Of a stretch of DNA of 64,000 nt, positions 20,754 to 30,800 are shown piece after piece; the stretch's first letter is position 1; every line of letters starts with the position of its first letter. This stretch comes from Petasospora fabianii (lineage: Eukaryota > Ascomycota > Saccharomycetes > Phaffomycetales > Wickerhamomycetaceae). The stretch lies in NCBI GenBank assembly GCA_022641835.1, contig CP048717.1, positions 682,001 through 746,000 of the forward strand. The letters are read 5' to 3'. A program made the translations under genes and the position numbers. The notes beneath the pieces were generated by a model. The model ran no database searches, was not told the origin of the DNA, and worked only from the letters and a program-made list of their open reading frames with translations.

Positions 20754-21169
20754 ATGGTATGTTGGTTTCGCCCGAGAGGCTACTATGTACAACGACGACT
20801 AACACATTCCGCAGAGTGGAGGCCATTTCCCGTACCCTAAAGTGAGTATCACCACAGACCCCCGCCCCACAATTGAAAGGCAATCATAGGACCGTCCCTA
20901 ACAACATGACAGCACATTTGGACACCAACTGGTGAGCAGATCACATGGAGATTATTCTCTTGAAGTAATACTAACTAGCATCAGGTGGTTGGTGGTTCAC
21001 ACCAAAGAATTACAAGAGCAACGTTGTGTTGATTGGTAGCACAGCTGCAATCTTTGCCTTTGGAGTCTTCAAGATCTGTCAGACGATTCAGTACAATCCA
21101 CAGAAGGAGTACGAGGAGGACGTAATTGATAAGTGGAACGCTGCTGCTGCTAAGGGCCTCATCAAGTGA
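20754..21169 (+). CDS. Small single-pass membrane protein, four exons (77 aa), function unknown
   Basis: Exons 20754-20756 (the ATG alone), 20815-20841, 20913-20931 and 20985-21169. Introns of 58, 71 and 53 bp begin GTATGT, GTGAGT and GTGAGC, carry GACTAAC, CCCTAAC and TACTAAC branch sites, and end CAG, CAG and CAG. All junctions keep one frame, giving MSGGHFPYPKHIWTPTGGWW... and a TGA at 21167. There is a Gly/Pro/aromatic N-terminus, one transmembrane helix (about residues 30-48, VVLIGSTAAIFAFGVFKIC) and a charged tail ending KGLIK. It resembles small fungal mitochondrial inner-membrane proteins (PYPKxxWxPxGGWW start), possibly a respiratory-complex accessory subunit; I cannot name it. The COX8/COX9 neighbours fit a mitochondrial role but do not prove it. 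Confidence 0.75.
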
Positions 21170-21633
21170 GTTTGTCTCTCGGATTTCGATGGGCTTGGTG
21201 GACCGTAACGTATCTCACACATCCCGTTATTTATAAGTCGACTGCTCCCATGACGCGTTGCATCATTATTATTTATTCTCCTATTTATCACTACTACATG
21301 AACAGGTATTACTGTGTTATGTTACCGAATGTATTTGTAAAATAAATATCCCATTAAGGGAAATCCGTGAGCATCGAAATATCACCATGTGCTCCGAGTT
21401 ATGCTGTCATAATCGTAACTCTCTCTCTTTCTCTGTCTCCGCTTGTGCTCCTCTGGTGCACCTTAATTATCAGCGTCCAATGTGTGCATCTTGTGTTTTG
21501 TAGTGGTTTTAGATAGATAAATGGAATGTGGTTGTGGTTGTGATTGTGGATGTGGATGTGGGTGGTATATGTGTCTGTGTAGCATGAATGTGTTGTATCA
21601 GAAGGCAAATGCCAGCTCAATCAATCAGCTAAT
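21170..21633. other. Intergenic, convergent 3' flanks with GT-rich repeat
   Basis: 464 bp between the small four-exon gene and the COX8 stop. It holds a CT-rich patch near 21419-21440 and an imperfect GGTTGT/GGATGT repeat at about 21525-21580. No gene was seen. Confidence 0.5.
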
Positions 21634-21855
21634 TTAGAAGGCACCAGATCTCTTCAACTGGACACCACAAGCGACGAATGGGATGGCAAAGGCAAGACCG
21701 AAGAAGGAGAAGTGGAGAACAGCGAATGGAATTCTTCTGTTGTGAACCTTGAATGGGATGTTCTCGTAGACACCCTCCTTGAAGTGAGCGGCGGACTTGG
21801 CGGAGGCGGAGAAGTTTCTTCTAGCAGTGGCTCTAGCAACCTGTCTGGCAAACAT
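21634..21855 (-). CDS. COX8: Cytochrome c oxidase subunit VIII (COX7C type)
   Basis: 73 residues from the ATG at 21855. Residues about 1-25 (MFARQVARATARRNFSAS) form a mitochondrial presequence. The mature part HFKEGVYENIPFKVHNRRIPF, one transmembrane helix and the terminal VQLKRSGAF match yeast Cox8 almost residue by residue. It is a nuclear-encoded single-helix subunit of complex IV in the inner membrane. It faces COX9 across a shared 327-bp promoter. VPS33, its neighbour in S. cerevisiae (YLR396C), lies just beyond COX9. Confidence 0.95.
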   Translation of the reverse strand: MFARQVARATARRNFSASAKSAAHFKEGVYENIPFKVHNRRIPFAVLHFSFFGLAFAIPFVACGVQLKRSGAF

Positions 21856-22182
21856 TGTGTCGTGTGTTTCGTGTGGTGATGAGGTCAATACTGAACCAAT
21901 GGGTGTTGTGGACGGTTAAATTGTGCTTAAGCGCCATCGTCAGATTCAGTTTTTTCGTTCGCTCCGCTCGCCATCGCCGAATCGGGCGTTTGCCCACAGT
22001 TAAGCATATTACCCGGCCCTATAGTACCATTATACGCGCCCTGATTGGCCGAGTGGTCACGTGCACGCGCTTTTTTCGCGGTGCTGTTGGCTCAGTTTGT
22101 AGTTTGAAAAAATCGTCAGTTCAAATGGGAAGAGACCAACTTGTGTAGAGGAAGGTTCTCTGTCACAGCACAACACATAACA
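21856..22182. promoter_or_regulatory. Bidirectional COX8/COX9 promoter
   Basis: 327 bp separating two divergent complex IV genes. Seen: CCAAT at 21896-21900 on the plus strand, TGATTGG (a CCAAT box on the minus strand, Hap2/3/4/5 type) at 22042-22048, and GTCACGTG (Cbf1-type E-box) at 22056-22063. CCAAT and CACGTG sites are standard in yeast respiratory promoters. Co-regulation of the pair is inference from layout. Confidence 0.65.
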
Positions 22183-22359
22183 ATGATTGCTCCAATCACA
22201 GGCACACTTAAGAAGAAGATCGCTGTCGATATCTCCATCGGCTTTTCCCTCGGTATGGTCTTCGCCTCCTACTGGTGGTGGGGTTTCCACAAGCCAGTTG
22301 TCCAGAGAAGAGAGGACTACTACGCTTCTTTGGCCAAGCAGCAGGCTGACGAGGAGTAA
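22183..22359 (+). CDS. COX9: Cytochrome c oxidase subunit VIIa (COX6C type)
   Basis: 58 residues beginning MIAPITGTLKKKI, with one transmembrane segment in which SYWWWGFHKPVVQRRE is nearly identical to yeast Cox9 (SYWWWGFH). It is an inner-membrane complex IV subunit without a cleaved presequence, as in the family. It shares its promoter with COX8. In S. cerevisiae the two are on different chromosomes, so this pairing is a local arrangement. Confidence 0.95.
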   Translation: MIAPITGTLKKKIAVDISIGFSLGMVFASYWWWGFHKPVVQRREDYYASLAKQQADEE

Positions 22360-22829
22360 ATTATTTTAACGTTAAAACACACTCAAACATACACCCATTG
22401 ACACATTCACACATTCACACATTCACCTTATATCCACTGATACGAGAAGATGCTATTTACGGAGAGCGGAGAGACGCAGTGCCTTGTTTTACCCCATGCA
22501 CACGCGACCACAACAACAACAAGAACATGAGCGAGTTCTAAGCGGGAAGAGACTGGTCTTACTTCGCTTTGGACACAACATACAACACACCTTCAATCAT
22601 AGATTAACGGTCTAAGCCCACTAAATCACATCAAACTATTGCATTCGTGTCCACTGAGTCTGGGATCTATCATCCACATCGACCCACTTTTTTCCCTCTC
22701 GCCCATTCAATTGTTGGAAGAAGAAGAGATGTTTTTTCTGATATTTATACATCATGTTCTTAATGTATTTGAACTATTCATAGTAATAACTTAGTCGTAG
22801 ACTTGATGTGCATTGTGCTTATCTATTTA
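22360..22829. other. Intergenic, convergent 3' flanks of COX9 and VPS33
   Basis: 470 bp. An ACATTCAC tandem repeat (three copies, about 22403-22426) lies just after COX9. Nothing else was recognised. Confidence 0.5.
22403..22426. repeat. ACATTCAC tandem repeat
   Basis: Three direct copies of an 8-bp unit downstream of COX9. Confidence 0.7.
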
Positions 22830-24575
22830 TCAGCCGCTGACGCTTTTTAACAGGTCACCAGCGTTAACAAATCCATCAGTCAGCACCACAACACTCTTTT
22901 TAACACCATACTTCTTTTCAAACCTTTCCTCAAACTGTCTAATAGCAGCCAGTTCAGAGTGTGTAATACCACCAATCATAACTATAAACACTGTAGAATT
23001 TTTCTGCAATGCCCCACCAAGCTTCACGTCTTTCACCATACGCTCATCAACAACTTTACCCAATATCGACGAAAGATCGACATCCCTCCATGACGCCCTA
23101 TCGTTAGCACTTAGTGTTTTCTCAAGAATACGTGCCACTAATGGGACATACCCTCTATATGCCATGACATTGGCGAGGAGATCATCAGGATCACCATCGG
23201 AAGGGAGAAGATGCATAGCTGAGTTCAACGAGTTGAAGTTTTTGATGATGGATGGGTCACCTCTGATTGACAGCACACCTACCTTGAGAAGGTTTTGAAG
23301 TACTAAGAGGTACTTGATTCCATATGACTCAATGATCTCGTTGGAAAGACTCTGGAAGTCCTTTTCACGAAGCCCGCCAAACACGATACTCACTATCGAA
23401 AGCAGGCGAAGTATATCATTCACTGGGAAAAGTTGATATATGAGATCCAAAACTTTTGAGATGGATGTCGAATATCCAATATTCTGAAGTATGATGTTTT
23501 GGTGGAGCTCAAGAAGCTCATTAAAACGAGAGGAGTCACTGATCTTTTGAAGAATTGACTCGCTGATCTTGGTATGTGTGCTCACCTCCTTCTTCAAGAA
23601 CTCAAGTTGTTGGAGCTCACTAACAAGATTAGATGATACCTCGACTCGTTTCACTAAGAGATCGTACTGGGATTGAAGAGATTTGGCCTCAGTGTTGAGG
23701 TAGTCACATGCCATTCCGAAATTCATGTACTTTAGCGAGTCGTAGATGTTGTCCCCGGACTCTTCACCAAGAGAGAGATAAATTGTCTCATCATCGAGAA
23801 CAATTGTGTTAACATCGATACCGGCAATTTCATCAATGACACCAGAATAACTTAGCTGTGGAAGTACAACACTCATAAAGTCCAAGTTCCTCTCGAGCAC
23901 GATCAGATCACACTGCTTACCAGAAGACAGCTTCTCATAAAGCCCATGCTCAATCTTTAGGAATTCTCTCTTCTCCTCCATACTCATTTGACTCACCTCG
24001 TTTTCCCTCAAATCCTTGAATATCTGAACAAACTTGCTTGAATTGAGCCCCTTGCTCAATATTTGGGTGATTCTCATCTCTGGGTGTCTCTTTAAATGCT
24101 CATTCAACAACGATGCCAACTTGAATGGAGAGCTCGGTGTCTTGTAAAGATATAAACTTTCGAGTTGTTTCAAGTTCAGTGACATCATACCGTCAAGGTC
24201 TAGCCAGAGCTTCCACTCCTTCACTGTGAATATCTCACCTAGAATTCCAACACGTTCCATCTCATGCTTGAAACTGCGTGCGTAATCGTCCGTGATGACA
24301 ACATCGATTTGTACACCTTCATTCAGCGCCATGAGTTCCTTGATCCGTTTGTCAAGCAGTGAGATATTCTGTAGCTCTGATCGTATGAGGAATGTCATCG
24401 ATGTGTCAATCGTGACATTGAGAGAGTCCTGGAACCAATACACGTTGTGGAGGTTAGCCCGTTGCTTGAGTCTGGAGAATGGTATAAGAGCGTTGATAGA
24501 AGACGACAATGTGCGGTCGATGACCAGAGACTTCGGGTCTTCGCCGAGCACACTGAGGAGAATATCCAGGGACAT
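22830..24575 (-). CDS. VPS33: Sec1/Munc18-family vacuolar fusion protein
   Basis: 581 residues. The SM-family fold starts with LGEDPKSLVIDRTLSSSINALIPFSRLKQ and includes CDLIVLERNLDFMSVVLPQLSYSG, the Vps33-like variant of the SM domain 2 signature. The C-terminal IVMIGGITHSELAAIRQFEE is the conserved helix-strand of Vps33. It is the SNARE-templating subunit of the HOPS and CORVET tethers at vacuole and endosome. It is shorter than yeast Vps33 (691) but complete at both ends. Adjacent to COX9 and near COX8, echoing YLR395C-YLR396C. Confidence 0.92.
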   Translation of the reverse strand: MSLDILLSVLGEDPKSLVIDRTLSSSINALIPFSRLKQRANLHNVYWFQDSLNVTIDTSMTFLIRSELQNISLLDKRIKELMALNEGVQIDVVITDDYARSFKHEMERVGILGEIFTVKEWKLWLDLDGMMSLNLKQLESLYLYKTPSSPFKLASLLNEHLKRHPEMRITQILSKGLNSSKFVQIFKDLRENEVSQMSMEEKREFLKIEHGLYEKLSSGKQCDLIVLERNLDFMSVVLPQLSYSGVIDEIAGIDVNTIVLDDETIYLSLGEESGDNIYDSLKYMNFGMACDYLNTEAKSLQSQYDLLVKRVEVSSNLVSELQQLEFLKKEVSTHTKISESILQKISDSSRFNELLELHQNIILQNIGYSTSISKVLDLIYQLFPVNDILRLLSIVSIVFGGLREKDFQSLSNEIIESYGIKYLLVLQNLLKVGVLSIRGDPSIIKNFNSLNSAMHLLPSDGDPDDLLANVMAYRGYVPLVARILEKTLSANDRASWRDVDLSSILGKVVDERMVKDVKLGGALQKNSTVFIVMIGGITHSELAAIRQFEERFEKKYGVKKSVVVLTDGFVNAGDLLKSVSG

Positions 24576-24883
24576 TATATGCGACGGCCAGGTGGCTTAG
24601 ATAATGAGTTAGGAGTTGTGGCGATGCTTGTCAAAGATGGACATGTCAGTATATGAGATAGCTCCTCGCCAGATCTCTCGAAACCTCACATACGCGATGT
24701 TCGCGAAGGACTAGTAGTGGGGTATCATTAATGGGACTTAAAACACTACCAACTTACAAAAAATGATAATTTTATCAAGTATAGTCGTTCTTTTTCATAT
24801 AACAACACATATAAAATACAATAAAGATCATAAGAAATCAAAAAGCGAAGTGTATCAGCGGTATCCGTCACTTTATCAATCCA
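24576..24883. other. Intergenic, VPS33 promoter and IST2 3' flank
   Basis: 308 bp, AT-rich on the IST2 side (about 24720-24850). No gene or clear motif was seen. Confidence 0.5.
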
Positions 24884-27800
24884 TCATGGCTTTGTTGGGG
24901 TCGAGGAAGGAGAGTGAGACACCTTCTCCTTAATCTTGCTCAAAAGGCCCTTTTTCTTTCTTTTAGAAGGTGAGGAGGCCGTACTGCTGCTACGTGAGTG
25001 AGACTGAGTATCGCCTGAGATAGGCTTTGGTGGGGCCAAAGTGTCACCGACAATGTTAACTGGGGCAGTCTCACCACTGAATGGGTTGGTGTTATTAACC
25101 TGGTGAGATGGGGTGTCAGCATCAACACCACCATTAGCAGCACTCTGTGGAGTTTGTGCTGTAGCAGCGCGTGACTGCTTTGGCGTACTTGGGGTAGCAC
25201 CGACACCAGCGCCAGCTCCAGATCCAGCACCGACACCAGAGGCTGATGTGGTGGCACCAGAAGTGGAGGTAGAAGATGTCTCCTGCTTGTGGGTGTAGTC
25301 GTCGATACCATCAGCAAGCTTCTGGACGTAAGTGTTACCCTTCGTCACATACTCATTGTTGCTGGTCTTAGCGTAGTCATCAACCTTGTCAGCAGCCAAC
25401 TGAACATAGTCGTTCAACGACTTACCACCCTTCTCGGCATAACTTTTGGCAGAGTCGACAAACGAGCCGTCTTGTCCATTGGATGCACCGTTGGAAGCGC
25501 CATTAGCGGCAGCAGAGCCGGACGCAGCACCAGATCCAGACCCAAGCTTTGAGGCCAAGCCAGCACCAGCAGCGGAAAGTCCAGCAACACCACCAGCCAG
25601 GGCACCAGTACCCAAACCAGAGTGGTTGCTCTTTGAAGAGGAGTCGGTTGCCTGGGCAGACTGAGCACCATCAGCAGCACCAGAAGAAGCCTTTGGGTCC
25701 AAAGTGGTTTTCTGCTGTGGAGTATCTGCATCAGACTTTCTACCGGCAGTAGTAGCAGAGGAGGAACCATGATCCCCATCTGTACCGGAAGGACTTGATC
25801 CATAGGCGCTGGTCTTCTTCGAGTTAGCAGCAGCAGCCTTCTTCTCAAAGTCAGGTGGCAAAGTAGCACCAGCCAAAGATGGAGATCCGGAGGAGGAAGC
25901 AGGCGATGCAGTCTCCTTACGCTCACTACCGCCAAGACCAATGGCAGCAGCAGCAGCACCAAGGCCGAAGCCAGTGGAGCCTGACTTGGAGGTCGAGTTA
26001 TCGGCAGAAGTATCAACACGAGTGGAGTCTGGGACAGAGCCAGAACCGGAAGCTGCCTTAGATTCAGAGACACCAGTAGGAGTTGAAGTTGAGTCTGAAC
26101 CAGAAACGCCCTTGAAATCTGGGGCACTGACACCAGTGACTGGAGTTTTATCAGACTCGTTAGCAGTAACCTCATCACCAGTAGTAGACTTAGAACCAGA
26201 ACCAGTCACAGCGGCAGCAGTACCGGCAACCGAAGCACCAACGGCACCAACGGCAGCGGCGATTCCAGACCCCCAACCAGAGGACTTAGCAGACTCGGAT
26301 TGAGTATCAGCAGGTGTAGATGGAGTTGATTCATCGGCAGAACGAGATGTTGGGGCTGAACTGGAAATACCAGCACCGCTGGAAGGTGGAGCAGATGTAT
26401 CGTTGCCAGCAGATCCAGTAGCAGATCCAGTAGCAGAGGTATCGGTTTCAGAAGTCTTAGCATTCTCATAAGCAGCCTTGGTGTTACCGAGATATTTGGT
26501 TGGATCGGCCTTAACATCAGATGCAAGCTGCTTGGCAGAAGAGAAATCACCGTGTTTGAGGTCTCCACCAACCTTTTTAGCATCAGGACCAAGGTTGACA
26601 GCGTCCTCCTTAGCAGCAGTGGCAATAGACGTCACATCCTTCTTACCAAAGCTGAAGAAGCCCTTAGACTTGGAAGGCGTAGAAGTGGAGTCAGAAGCAT
26701 CATTAGCAGAGGTATCGACACCAGCGGATGTAGAAGCACCGTTGGTGGAGACATCAGAAGACTTAGAACCCTTAGGGTCAGAGGAGGACGCAGCAGATGC
26801 ACCTGCTGCTGCTGCAGCAGTAGCACCGATTCCAGCAGCTGTACCAGCATGACCAGAGCCAGAGGACTTGGCCCCAGGATTGTGTGAAGATGCTGAGATA
26901 TCGTTACCAGTGTAAGAAGAGTCATGACCAGTAGCAGCTCCAGAACTAGATGTTGAGCCAGCAGCACCGGTACCAGCAGTCTGGCCGTTCTTAGCATCGC
27001 TGTAAGCAGCCTTGGAGTTGCCAATGTACTCGTTAGGGTTGGACTTGACATCAGAAGCAAGCTGCTTGGCAGAGGAGAGGTCACCATGCTTAAGATCACC
27101 ACCAATCTTCTTAGCTTCCGGAGCCAACTTGGTAGCATCAGCCTTGGCACCCTTCGCGATAGAACTGATGTCCTTCTTACCAAATCCAAAGAGGCCCTTG
27201 GACTTGGATGGAGTAGAGGAAGAATCAGAAGAGCCATCAGCAGCAGAGGTTGGAGCAGAGGTTGGAGCAGAACCGGAAGCATGGGCACCGTTGGCGGAAA
27301 CATCAGAAGACTTCGAAACTTTAGGGTCGGAGGAAGAGCCAGCAGATGCACCGGCGGCAGCACCAGCACCAGAGTGCGAACCAGACGGAACGGAGGTTTC
27401 ATTACCAGTTGAGGAGGAGTTTACATCCTTGGAACTTGGAGTAGAGTCGGAACCCTGGGAACCAAGACCAACAGCAGCTGCAGCTGCACCAATACCAGCG
27501 GCGGCAGTGGCACCAAGACCAGCAGCTGCACCAGAGATACCGGATCCAGAGTTGCCCGGAGCAGAGTCAGACTTTTCAGTGCCAGAGATATCGTTAGATT
27601 GGGCATTGGTATTCCCAGAAGATGATGTGGAGATTCCGGAAGACGAGGCACCAGTTGGTACACCAGAGTGGCCCTTGGCCGTGGTCTGATGTGGAGCGGA
27701 AGATGAAGAACCAGCTGGCACGCCAGAGTTGGAAGAGGACTGACGTGGAGCAGAGGTCTCAGCAGCAGAGGAAGAATCGGCAGAGGTCTTTGACGAACCA

Positions 27801-30800
27801 GAGTTCTTCATTCTCTTGAACAAAGACTTGGATCTGGATGTCTTCTCCGATGAACCCTGTCCAGAAGCAGAAGCATCGTTAGAACGAGAAGCAGCAATAC
27901 CAGCGGCACCAGCACCAGCGCCAAGTGCAGCACCAGCACCGAGACCAGAGCTGGACTTCTCACCAGAAGAGGAAGATGGAGCAGGTGGCAATGGACCAGT
28001 TGGAGCGGTGCCGGCAGCAGAAGCTGGAGCACCTGACGATGGAGCAGAAGCAGAAGCAGAGGTGGCAGCAGGACCAGAGGTTGGCTCGTTCTTAGAAGCC
28101 TTGATACCAGCCAATGCTTCCTTGGTATGAGAAATTCCCTGGTTTGGGTTCTTGGAAATACCAACAGCAGTCTTCTTAGCAGACGAGAAATCGCCCTTGG
28201 CAACATCAGCACCAACAGACTTGAGCTCTGGGGCCAAGCCAGCGGCATCTGCCTTAGCAGCCTTACCAACACCCTTCAAATCCTTCTTTCCAAGGCCGAA
28301 GAAGTCACGCTTCTTCTTTGGAGAAGTTGTCTCAGCGGCGGTGGCACCGCCAGATGAGGACACAGGGATACCAACAGCAGCTTTATCAGAAGCAATGGTC
28401 TTTTCAGAAGTGACAGATGGGGTACCAATAGCAGAGTTAGAGGCTTCAGAGGACTGAACACCACCAGACGAGGTTGGAGCCTCAGATGGCTTGACACCAA
28501 CGGCAGTAGCAATACCAGCAGCGACACCACCTCCAACGAGTGCAGCGTCTCCTCCTGAAGCGGAATTAGATGTTGCTGGGGCAGCAGCAGAGGTTGAAGA
28601 TGGAGCGGCATTGTACTGGTTCACTGAAGAGTTTGCGGCAGTAGGATCAGTCTCAGTAGTGGTGGTATTACGAGTCTCACCGGTTGAGTGAGAGGTCTTT
28701 GGGGTATTCTTGGAAGCAGCGGTGGTGGAACGAAGCTGTGCATCTTCAGTGTGAGTCTGGGAGCCCGACTTGGAAGCAGTAGCTGGGATGGAGTCAGCAG
28801 CGGAGGAGACAGAGTCTGAAGTCGTCTTGGATGCTTTTTCGGAAGCCTTGGCCTTCTCTGTGGCAGCCTTAGCAGCAGCTAGTAAGCCTGGGAAACCAAT
28901 CGCAGACTTCAATACGTTGTTTGGCGAGAAGGATTTCCAGGAAGAAGTGGTTGGGTCGATCTCGACATCACGCTTAGAGAGAGAGGCGGCATCCTGGACG
29001 TAAGCATCGACATAAGAGCGACGCATCAGGAGATCCTGTTGGGTGTGCTCCTTCTCGATGGAAGTAGTGGCAGAGTTGAAAAGGGCCTCAACGGCAAAGT
29101 TGATACCAAGTGCAACGTTTTCAGAAATCAGGGCAGTTGTAGCCAACTTCCAGCCTGGAGTGATCACTGGTGAAGATGCGAAGGAGTAAGAATTAGATGA
29201 CAACACTTCAGACTGACGTCTGTACATCACAGTGACCAATGGACCAACAAAGGAACCCAACCAAGTCAAGATACGCATGTGAGTATCCCATGGTTTGATG
29301 GACTCAGCCTGACGTGGGACTGGACGAGAGCATTCGAACAAAAGCTTCTCGGCATCACCTCTGATTTCAATCCAGTTGAAGAACATAGAGACGAGTGGGG
29401 CAAGAGACCACACAGGGCCAAAGACAACCAAATAACCAAATTGGGTGGTAAGTTCACGGTACTCGGCGTCCACGTCAAACTCTGGCATCGCCAGCTGCTG
29501 GCGAATGTTGTTCAAGAAGGCAGCCTCCTCTGGAGTGTCTAGGTGCTTGGCAACAGCCTTACCGGCAGCAAGCTTCTCCTTGACAAGACGGATCGTGATT
29601 GGAACAACGTTCTCCATCAAGACACCAACAATCTGGGCGGTGAATGTGAAGTAGCCAAACTGGTTGGTGAGTCTGTCATTGTTGATCTGGTAATGCTCAG
29701 ACACGGTTGGGATTGACCACTTGGAAGAGTACTTAGAAATGGTTGGGACGTATGAGTTCACTTTGTGGAAGAATGGCAAGTAGAAGAACACAGTGATGAA
29801 CAATGGAACGTAGGCAGAGCAGAAGTTGTAGATGTACATCTTCTGAGTCTTCGAACGGTCATAGCTGGACTGGTATTCGTGGTTCTCAAAGTCCAGAGCT
29901 TTATCGACAAATTTTTCGTAGATAGCGGTCAGGATTGGGACAACACCAACAATCAAGACAGTTGGAACGAGACCAAGGATCATTTTGCCTCGACCCTGAT
30001 AGATCTCAGTGAGGAAAATCTCAATAAAGAAGCAAGAAACCTGGTAACCAACAAGAATAGCTATACCAACAAGGGCGAATGGGAGGAAAGAGATCTGTCT
30101 AATGGTACGGGTAATTGGGGAGAAAGTTGGGACCGACTCACCGGTGACTGGGTCCGTCTCCTTGGACTCGCCGACAAACTCTGGTCTTCTAACCTCAACC
30201 TTGGAGGCGCCAGTGGTCTTCCACTTCAAGGCGTAAACAGTTTGCTTCTTCTTCCAAGCAGCAAGGAAGACAATGGCCCAAATAGAGTTGAGCACGGTGT
30301 AAACGAGGGAGTATCTCTTGAAAATGAAGTGAGAGATGAGACCCAATGCAGATGGAACTGCAAGAGCTAGCAAGTAGAAGCGAGCATAGGCAAAGTATAG
30401 GGCAACTTTCTCACCAGCAACGTCTCTAATCTTCTCGATATCTGTCTCGGTAAAGTCGAGCTTGAAGAAAGACTTGAGCAGACGCTTGTTTTCGTCGTAG
30501 TCCCAAATAGGCGAGATCTTCGTGACAAAGTCCCAATCTGGACTACCAGTAGTAATACCACAGCCTCCCTCGTGCACTGGATTGGTGATGATAGCATGCA
30601 CAGCATTGGACTTTGTAGTGGTGGAGAGCTGGTGGATCAAAGACTCATCAGAGTCGAGCTCCCCACGTACACCATAGAGGTACTCTTTAACGCCCTCGCC
30701 CTTGAGATATTTCAACAAGACGGCATCAGCAAGTTTTACAAAGAGTAGGAGCTGATCGTCATCAGCTGGACGTGCCTGGGTATAGAAGCCAGCGTTGGAC

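Noticed and set aside
25414-28611. Several long open frames in other frames of the IST2 tail
   Set aside because: They arise from the low-complexity Ser/Ala/Gly coding sequence and are Leu/Pro or Ala/Glu monotone.
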